Positions 16,728 through 21,828 of a DNA stretch of 21,828 nucleotides are shown here, in pieces. Source of the stretch: Dictyocoela muelleri (lineage: Eukaryota; Microsporidia); contig SDVU01000087.1 in assembly GCA_016256075.1 (NCBI GenBank), positions 1 through 21,828 on the forward strand. The letters run 5' to 3'. Position 1 is the stretch's first letter. The number at the start of each line of letters is the position of its first letter. Below the pieces are notes generated by a model that was not told the origin of the DNA, made no database searches, and saw nothing but the letters and a program-made list of their open reading frames with translations. Both the position numbers and the translations under genes were made by a program.

Positions 16728-16964
16728 TAAATTAAAAATAGGGGGGACATAATTTGCTTATTTTTATTTCTGATGTTCGTATTAATAAAATTTATTATCA
16801 AAAAATGAATTTTTGTATATCAAATAAAAGGGGGCATTATTTGACACGACATTAGTAATAAAAATTTATTATAAAAAATTGATTTTTTTAATTTTTAATT
16901 TAATTTAATACGGGCATTATTTGCAGGGGGGCATTATTTGCAGGGGACATTATTTGTTACAACA
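16728..16964 (-). repeat. Right TIR of the integrase element
   Basis: Inverse of the left TIR but with five copies of the AAATAATGYCCCC-type motif: one extra unit (GCAAATAATGCCCCCC) lies in tandem next to the tip. The two arms are otherwise very similar, with small differences in A/T runs. Confidence 0.85.
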
Positions 16965-17104
16965 AATGTTTTTAATAATGTTTGAATTAATATTTAAATT
17001 ATAATTTAAGAAAATTTGAGATCTTTTTAGAGATTTTATTTTTTAATTATAATTTATGTGTGGATTTTTTGCGTTTATTAAAATCATATCAAATGAATTT
17101 TATT

Positions 17105-17360
17105 TATTTCATTAACAATTTAAATTAAATTAACAATTTAAATTAAATTAACAATTTAAATTAAATTAAAAACTTAATTTAAATTGACAATTTAATTTAA
17201 ATTAATCATTTAAATTAAATTAAAAACTTAATTTAAATTAACAATTTAAATTAAATTAAAAACTTAATTTAAATTAACAATTTAAATTAAAAACTTAATT
17301 TAAATTAACAATTTAAATTAAATTAACAAATTTAAATTAATTAAACAATTAAATTTAAGT
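17105..17360. repeat. AT minisatellite, about 18-bp units
   Basis: More than ten units built from AACAATTTAAATTAAATT and AAAACTTAATTTAAATT words, only A/T plus an occasional C. It sits downstream of the minus-strand tRNA gene. 16965-17104 is plain AT-rich sequence. Confidence 0.85.
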
Positions 17361-17537
17361 TTTTATTTTGTAAAAAAATTCACTTTTCACTAATAACAAT
17401 TAGTTATTGAGTAATATATTCTTTAAAATTATGTATTTAATTAACCGTTTTTTATTTTGTATAATTATATTTCAATTACAAGAATTATTAAATATATTAT
17501 TAATTATGACAGAAATTATTCTAAAGTTTTTTTATTT

Positions 17538-17543
17538 AAAAAA
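17538..17543 (-). terminator. Pol III terminator of tRNA-Leu
   Basis: Six T residues on the minus strand directly after the discriminator base of the tRNA, the usual RNA polymerase III stop. Confidence 0.8.
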
Positions 17544-17625
17544 TGGCCAGAGTGGGATTCGAACCCACGCCCCCGGAGAGACTAGCACCTTAAACTAGCG
17601 CCTTAGACCACTCGGCCATCTGACC
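17544..17625 (-). tRNA. tRNA-Leu (anticodon AAG)
   Basis: 82 nt, reading CTT codons (and others by A34-to-I editing). Acceptor GGTCAGA pairs with TCTGGCC, with discriminator A and CCA not encoded. The D arm includes GGCCGAGTGGTCTAAGG, which is also a good A box. The anticodon arm CTAGT-TTAAGGT-GCTAG places AAG in the middle of the loop. A long class II variable arm (CTCTCCGGGGGCG) confirms the Leu/Ser class, and the T arm GTGGG-TTCGAAT-CCCAC is perfect and doubles as the B box. No intron. All stems are intact, so this is very probably a working host gene. Confidence 0.96.
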
Positions 17626-18171
17626 AAAAAATGTGATTTTATTAGATTTTAATCATAAAAATATTTTTCTGAATATTCAGATATTTTTGTAAATTAATTT
17701 TTATTAACGAGATTTTTAACTTAATTTTTTAAAAAGTGTAAAAAATAACCATAAAAGAAACAATGAGATATTTCTTGAAGACAATTTATTCACTGTTTTA
17801 ACATAGGCTTTATCATTTTTATTACAAAAATTGTTATTACATAAATTATTAATACTTAAATAATATTATTATTGAAATTATTATTATATAAATTGTTATT
17901 ACAGCATTTGTTATTACAGCAATTATTTTTTTCATTTTTAAACAACAAGTCGTCAATTAAAATCTTATTAGTTTAAAATTTTTAATTAAATTGATTGAAT
18001 TTAGTAAATAAAATTATTTTTATAAACTTAAGTTAACTTATTTCATTTTTACATAATACCAATAGATAATAAATATTAGTGCTGTCGGGCTCGATTTTGG
18101 GAATTTTTAATTTTTCTTTCGTTAAAGCCAACCAGTCGTAAAAATCATATGTAAAAAATACGTTTAAAGAC
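17626..18171. other. AT-rich gap with a palindrome and TTGTTATTACA repeats
   Basis: CTGAATATTCAG, a perfect 12-bp palindrome within a longer AAATATTTTT inverted repeat, lies near 17670. TTGTTATTACA-like words recur four times at 17830-17925. A less AT-rich GTGCTGTCGGGCTCGATTTT at about 18080 could be the end of the pogo-type element whose transposase lies just beyond. No gene. Confidence 0.5.
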
Positions 18172-19190
18172 TTACTCAAGTTTTTTATTTTTAAAATAAT
18201 CTATCGTTTCTTTAAGATGCTCTTCTTTATATTCGGATAGTTTTTTACATGTAATTACGAACTTTCTTTTAAAATTCGGGATTGTATGATTTTAAAAAAT
18301 CAATTGTATTTCGCAGTGACTTTATAATATCGATACCATACAAGGAAACAGACCAGGGTTTTTCTTTTTCAATATCGATTACTTTGTAGATAAATTTTAT
18401 GCTAGTTTCAGACGGTGAATCTATTTCATTGAAATCACTTTCTATTTCATCTTTAGCAACTTGGTCTCGAAAATCCCTGTTTCGTACGAATTTATTAAAA
18501 TCATATCAAATTTTTCATCAAAAGCTTTCTCAACTCAATATACATATACAACATATCAATCTTTTTCTTATCCGATAATGTTCCAAGATGTCCATCAAAT
18601 CATTTATATTTAAAAGTTATTCAAAATATAACAAAACTTAGATTAAAAGACTGGAATATTCCGGCATCAAAGAGTTAAATGACTAAGATGCTGTTAGGTA
18701 TAAGTAACATTAGTTTTTTATTACTCCTGCTTTCTATCCTATGTCCACTAAAATTATCTAGAAAAATAAGACTTTTTCGATTTGATTTTACTAGATCATT
18801 GTAAAATTAATTAAGATATTTATTGAAAAGACTAGATGGAACCAAGTAGTTTTTTTCAGACTCGTAAAATAAGTTTAACGTATATAAATTTAATTTTTAA
18901 AATATCGGGGTTTTTTAGATATATCTATTCACAATGTTTTAAGATTTCTTAAGTAATTTATACCCTACAACAAAATTCTTCTTTTATCTTGCCTGATATT
19001 CTTTCAGTATCCATAACATAAGATTTATTAAAACTGGCTTTAACATAGATAGATTTTTCACGATATAAAGATTTATTTTTTTTCTATGATGTCAACTTTG
19101 AATTTAGTTATCTTTAAAGACTTTTATCAAAGAAAGATCCGCGCTACATGACTCACCTGTAAAATAACGTAGCTTAAAGAATGCTTTTTT
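18172..19190 (-). pseudogene. pogo/Tigger-type (DDE_1) transposase relic
   Basis: Minus-strand pieces in shifting frames follow the order of a pogo-like transposase. FTGESCSADLSLIKVF (end of the DNA-binding part, about 19150) is followed by KPRYFKN, SLIFLDN and FSGHR at the catalytic Asp-Asn-x-x-x-His motif (about 18760), then LFDAGIFQSFNLSFVIF, matching the usual QPLDxGIxxxFK block (about 18650). Then come KKIDMLYMYIELRKL, INSYETGIFETK (NCFxxxGI position) and an acidic C-terminus with LYGIDIIKSLRNTIDFLKSY, ending FKNKKLE stop at 18172-18174. The N-terminal helix-turn-helix is missing, apparently cut off where the MITE at 19217 begins. Many stops and frameshifts make it an old relic. Its C-terminus differs from that of the two pogo elements at 1333-2696, so it is another family. 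Confidence 0.7.
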
Positions 19191-19216
19191 ATAAATGCCT
19201 TCATGAAGTAAAATTA

Positions 19217-19457
19217 TTCTACTCCGTTCAGACTACCCCCAAATTTTTTTCCCAAAAAAGTGAAAAAATGGTATGATAAAGGATATTTTTATATGGTAAA
19301 CTCTGAAATGTATGCAAATTTATATAATAATATACTATAATTATTTATTTTTATAGAAAAATGCACGCGTTTTAGAGTGTACCATATAAAACTATTCTTT
19401 ATCATACCATTTTTTCCCTTTTTTTGGAAAAAAATTGGGTAGTCAGAACGGTTAGAA
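19217..19457. mobile_element. 241-bp fold-back MITE sharing ends with the ISXO2 element 4
   Basis: Arms of about 90 bp with a loop of about 60: CCGTTCAGACTACCC outside, then AAAAAATGGTATGATAAAG and ATATGGTA..CTCT inside, matched in reverse on the other side. The right tip (GGGTAGTCAGAACGG) is also the left end of the adjacent ISXO2-type transposon, so MITE and transposon overlap by one terminal motif. Confidence 0.75.
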
Positions 19458-20475
19458 ATTTAACTTGCTTAAAAAATTTTTAAAAAAAAATCTTACAACC
19501 CCTATGCATTTTTAAAAAATCAAAAAAATGAAAGACGATGAATTTTTCGAACTCATAAGCGATAATGAAAAAATAATTGAAATTTTTAAAATTCTTGAAA
19601 TAATAAATGATAATGCTAAATGTCCCGGGTGTAGGAAAAGATTAAAAAAAAACTGAACGTTTGTGCATTTGCTTTTTTGTTCACACTGCGTTAAACGGTA
19701 TAATATACTTTTAAATTCCGAATTATATATTTTAAGATTTGAAATTAAGGCTTTTTTGAAATTTTGTTATTATTTTTTTGTCAAAGTTCACTTCCCTCTT
19801 AATTATATATTATCTAATTGTGAAATATAGGTTGAGGGTTATAAGACTATTTTAACCCTAATTAGAAAAAACATTAAAGAGTATGTGTTAAATAATGCTG
19901 TTAAAATAGGTTGGTCCTTTAAGGAGGTTCAAATAGATAAAAACTTATTGGGCGAAAATGAAATACGACAGAGGGAGGAAAAAGAAGTCAGTTTGGATAT
20001 GGGGGCTATCGATTCTAAAAGTGGTAAATGTATATTAAAGAGAGCATTTTCAAGGGACTCAAAAACACTTATTCCGATTATTCAAACAAGCATTATGAAA
20101 CACTCATACATTATTACAAATCAATGGGGTGCATACAATTCGCTGAAAGATTATGAATATTTTCATGATACTGTTTGCCATAAAAAAATTTCGTTGATCC
20201 TATTACCAAAGCAAACACTCAAAAAATTGAAAATTTATAGATGCACCTAAAAAAAGTAAAACACAGGGCGTATGGTGTATCAATCGATAATATTGATGAT
20301 CATCTTATGATGTTAATGTTTTGTGGTAATTACAAAAATATCGAGTTCGCTGATTTTTTATTGATTATTATTAATAAATAATTTCTAATCCATATTTTTT
20401 TAATAAATAATTTTTTTAGTATAATTGTAAAAAATTTTATAAAGAAGCTAATTTTCTTACCGTTTAGACTACCCC
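19437..20475 (+). mobile_element. ISXO2/Merlin-type DNA transposon, lightly broken (element 4)
   Basis: About 1.04 kb from GGGTAGTCAGAACGGTTAG to the inverse CCGTTTAGACTACCCC, with inverted ends of about 25-30 bp. It encodes one transposase on the plus strand. Two more copies of the end motif lie outside (19225-19240 and 20505-20520), each mirrored against the nearer end, so each terminus sits in a hairpin. No direct duplication of target is seen; the adjoining A/T runs (AAAAAATT, AATTTTTT) are inverse to each other. Confidence 0.75.
19528..20381 (+). pseudogene. ISXO2-like transposase, lightly broken
   Basis: Runs from ATG 19528 (MKDDEFFELISDNEKII) to TAA 20381, about 284 codons, normal for the family. 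A CCCC lies 26 bases before the ATG. Domains: a zinc ribbon (KCPGCRK and CSHC) within residues 35-60; a helical segment to about residue 140; then the DDE core with SLDMGAIDSKSGKCILKRAF, TLIPIIQTSI, IITNQWGAYNSL and HDTVCHKK. The tail, in a shifted frame, continues VDPITKANTQKIENL and FCGNYKNIEFADFL. I count three in-frame stops, two of them (after RLKKN and before MHLKK) where Trp is usual, and one single-base loss in an A-run near 20187. The second catalytic Asp is Asn (TNQW for TDQW). It is the freshest ISXO2 relic here, and it is inactive. Confidence 0.85.
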
Positions 20476-20527
20476 AATTTTTTTTAAAAAAAATAAAAAA
20501 ATTGGGTATTCATAACGGAGTAGAACC
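20457..20527. repeat. Short hairpin of ISXO2-element ends
   Basis: ACCGTTTAGACTACCCCAATTTTT faces its near-inverse AAAATTGGGTATTCATAACGG across a short A-rich loop. The left half is the right end of element 4; the right half is an extra copy pointing outward. Confidence 0.7.
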
Positions 20528-20596
20528 GTAAAGTGAACATTTCTTATGGTCTAGATTAATAGATTTATAGAACCCATTACTAAGTCTTGGAATTGC

Positions 20597-20824
20597 GGTT
20601 CTATAACAGGTAACCGCTTCGTTATTAAAATAAGAAATTGTCATTCTTAAGAGAAGAGTAAATGATTCTTATTTGAAATAAGCATAAAATGATGAAATAA
20701 AATCATATACATATGAGCCCATCTCCCCATTGTTTGCTTTTTTTCAAATAAGATTTTTTTTAGTTCCTCTTCTGAACGACGATTTCTTATTTTAATCAGG
20801 TGGTGGTTAACCCACTGTATAACC
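20597..20824. mobile_element. 228-bp MITE with GGTT ends
   Basis: Starts GGTTCTATAACAGGTAACCG and ends CCACTGTATAACC. The arms share ATTAAAATAAGAAAT and CTTATTTGAAA in inverted order over about 90 bp, with a loop of about 45. The GGTT tips recall the MITE at 6984. No clear target duplication. Confidence 0.65.
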
Positions 20825-21116
20825 GAATATTATAAATTATAAGTGGGACAATCTTGTTTAATAAGTAAAAATCATTATCTTCGTTTTTTTTCTATTTTTA
20901 GAAGACTTTGTTATGTAACTAATTTTCTTCAAGACAAATAATTAGTATTTTTCTATTAAGAACTATATCGCAGATGAAGTGGGGATATTATACTTTTTCA
21001 TAACATCACAACGTCTATACCTTTTACTTCAATTTCAAGATAAATATTTTTCTTAATAAGAAATGTTTTTTTTTCCATTTTATGGATTGTAAATTTTTAC
21101 ATTTTTCTAAGTAAAA
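20825..21116. other. AT-rich gap, no gene seen
   Basis: No recognisable frame, tRNA or repeat. Mostly T-rich on the plus strand. Confidence 0.4.
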
Positions 21117-21240
21117 AATATTAATTTTTTGGATCTTGTCTAAAATTTTGGAATTCGAAAAATTAATGAAAAAAATTTTTTATGAAAATTTCGAAATTCC
21201 CAAATTTTAGACATAAGGTAATTTTTTGAAAAAAATATTA
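21117..21240. repeat. 124-bp hairpin (possible tiny MITE)
   Basis: Arms of about 58 bp: AATATTAATTTTTTGGATC, then TTGTCTAAAATTTTGGAATT, against AAATTCCCAAATTTTAGACA and AATTTTTTGAAAAAAATATT, meeting at AATGAAAAAAATTTTTTATG. Imperfect but clear fold-back, non-coding. Confidence 0.65.
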
Positions 21241-21828
21241 CTCATAGTTAAAATAATAAAAGTATTTATGATTCTATGTTAACATAAATTAAGCTGCATT
21301 GAATTTCTTGAAGAAATGTGTGATTTTAATTCGTTATTTGCATTTTAAAGCCGTAGTAATTGAAAAATAAGCTGATAGAGAATAATTAATAACATATTTG
21401 TATTACTTTTTCCTTCTTCTTGCAAAAAAATATCTTTAGCGAAAAATTAGATTATTAATGAAATTATAAGCCAACTTTACATTTTTCGAAGAAAGTATTT
21501 TGTTTTACGGCTAATTTCAACTATTGTAAAATCGAAATATGGGATAAAATAACTGAACATACTTATTAAATATAAAAAATTGAAATTTCGAAAATTAAGA
21601 CCAAATAAAATATAGGGAAAAATGAGGTCAAGAGGCCTCTGTTTAAATTAATGAAGCCGCAATTTTCTGGGGCATTCTGATACAAAATTCGGTACTTACA
21701 TCGGTTAGGGACCTGAAAAAAAAGAGCTCAAGAAAAAGTATAAATATTAAAGAATCATAAAATTCTCTGATATTTAATAATCCTGGAATATTTTTTTATA
21801 TAAATTAAAATATTACTATATTTAGTAT
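21241..21828. other. AT-rich stretch, no gene seen
   Basis: No frame with a recognisable motif on either strand. A less AT-rich patch at 21628-21715 (AAGAGGCCTCT palindrome, GGGGCATTCTG, CGGTTAGGGACC) may belong to an unseen element that continues past the window. Confidence 0.4.

Larger units (their letters stand above)
14772..16964 (+). mobile_element. Fossil integrase-type TIR element (Ginger/KRBA2-like)
   Basis: About 2.2 kb with terminal inverted repeats of roughly 225-237 bp, beginning TGTTGTAACAAATAATGTCC. Parts in order: left TIR, a retroviral-like integrase region on the plus strand, about 440 bp of AT-rich filler, right TIR. There is no sign of polymerase, capsid or protease genes. 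Integrase plus TIRs alone fits Ginger-type DNA transposons (the relatives of KRBA2-like genes); a shrunken Polinton relative is the alternative. It is broken, with about five or six breaks in the coding part. No target duplication was found. TIR arms that are still close to identical suggest moderate age. Confidence 0.75.

Noticed and set aside
14772-16964. LTR retrotransposon
   Set aside because: The integrase looks retroviral, but the terminal repeats are inverted, not direct, and no reverse transcriptase, RNase H or protease region is seen.
17407-17598. 63-codon plus-strand frame ending in QSGIRTHAPGE
   Set aside because: Its 3' part is the antisense of the tRNA-Leu gene, a well-known false protein signature; the rest is low-complexity Ile/Leu/Phe.

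Overview
The window is strongly A+T-rich and almost entirely transposon debris, with very little host sequence. It looks like a transposon-rich microsporidian genome. Three things point that way. First, there is a compact intronless gene (10699-11220, minus) whose start codon directly follows a CCCC run, a translation/transcription start signal known from microsporidia. Second, the transposon mix (ISXO2/Merlin-type, MULE, pogo-type and a KRBA2/Ginger-like integrase element) is one known from that group. Third, there is a eukaryotic tRNA-Leu with pol III signals. The species cannot be told from this sequence alone.

Layout, left to right. 1-107 is a 7-bp satellite. 300-2696 holds a solo pogo-type end and two about 661-bp pogo-type elements in opposite orientation 41 bp apart, each flanked by TA. 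3103-4222 is a broken ISXO2-type transposon. 5345-6355 is a fold-back element whose arms each carry a tRNA-like sequence with A and B boxes, a T-run and a GC-rich block. 6984-7323 is a MITE with a perfect 8-bp target duplication. 7381-10455 is a nest: ISXO2-type element A is split by related element B, which is split by TIR element C, which holds a smaller inverted-repeat unit. 10699-11220 is the only intact-looking protein gene, unassigned, with a weak Elp6-like pattern. 12044-13713 is a decayed MULE with a FLYWCH finger, bracketed by 80-bp direct repeats. 13995-14459 has an unexplained 90-codon open stretch running into a near-palindromic MITE. 14772-16964 is a fossil integrase element with about 230-bp TIRs. 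17544-17625 is tRNA-Leu(AAG). 18172-19190 is a pogo-type DDE transposase relic. 19217-20527 is a further ISXO2-type transposon with a MITE sharing its end sequence. The rest is MITEs, hairpins and AT-rich sequence without recognisable genes.

The genes do not form a pathway; the window is best read as a TE graveyard around one host gene and one tRNA. The most unusual signal is that two unrelated TIR elements (C and the MULE) are each bracketed by direct repeats of about 71 and 80 bp. In the C case the repeated segment is part of the interrupted transposase reading frame, so it looks like a true, very long target duplication. Also notable are the tRNA-like fold-back arms, and CCC(C) start motifs on transposase genes that match that of the host gene.
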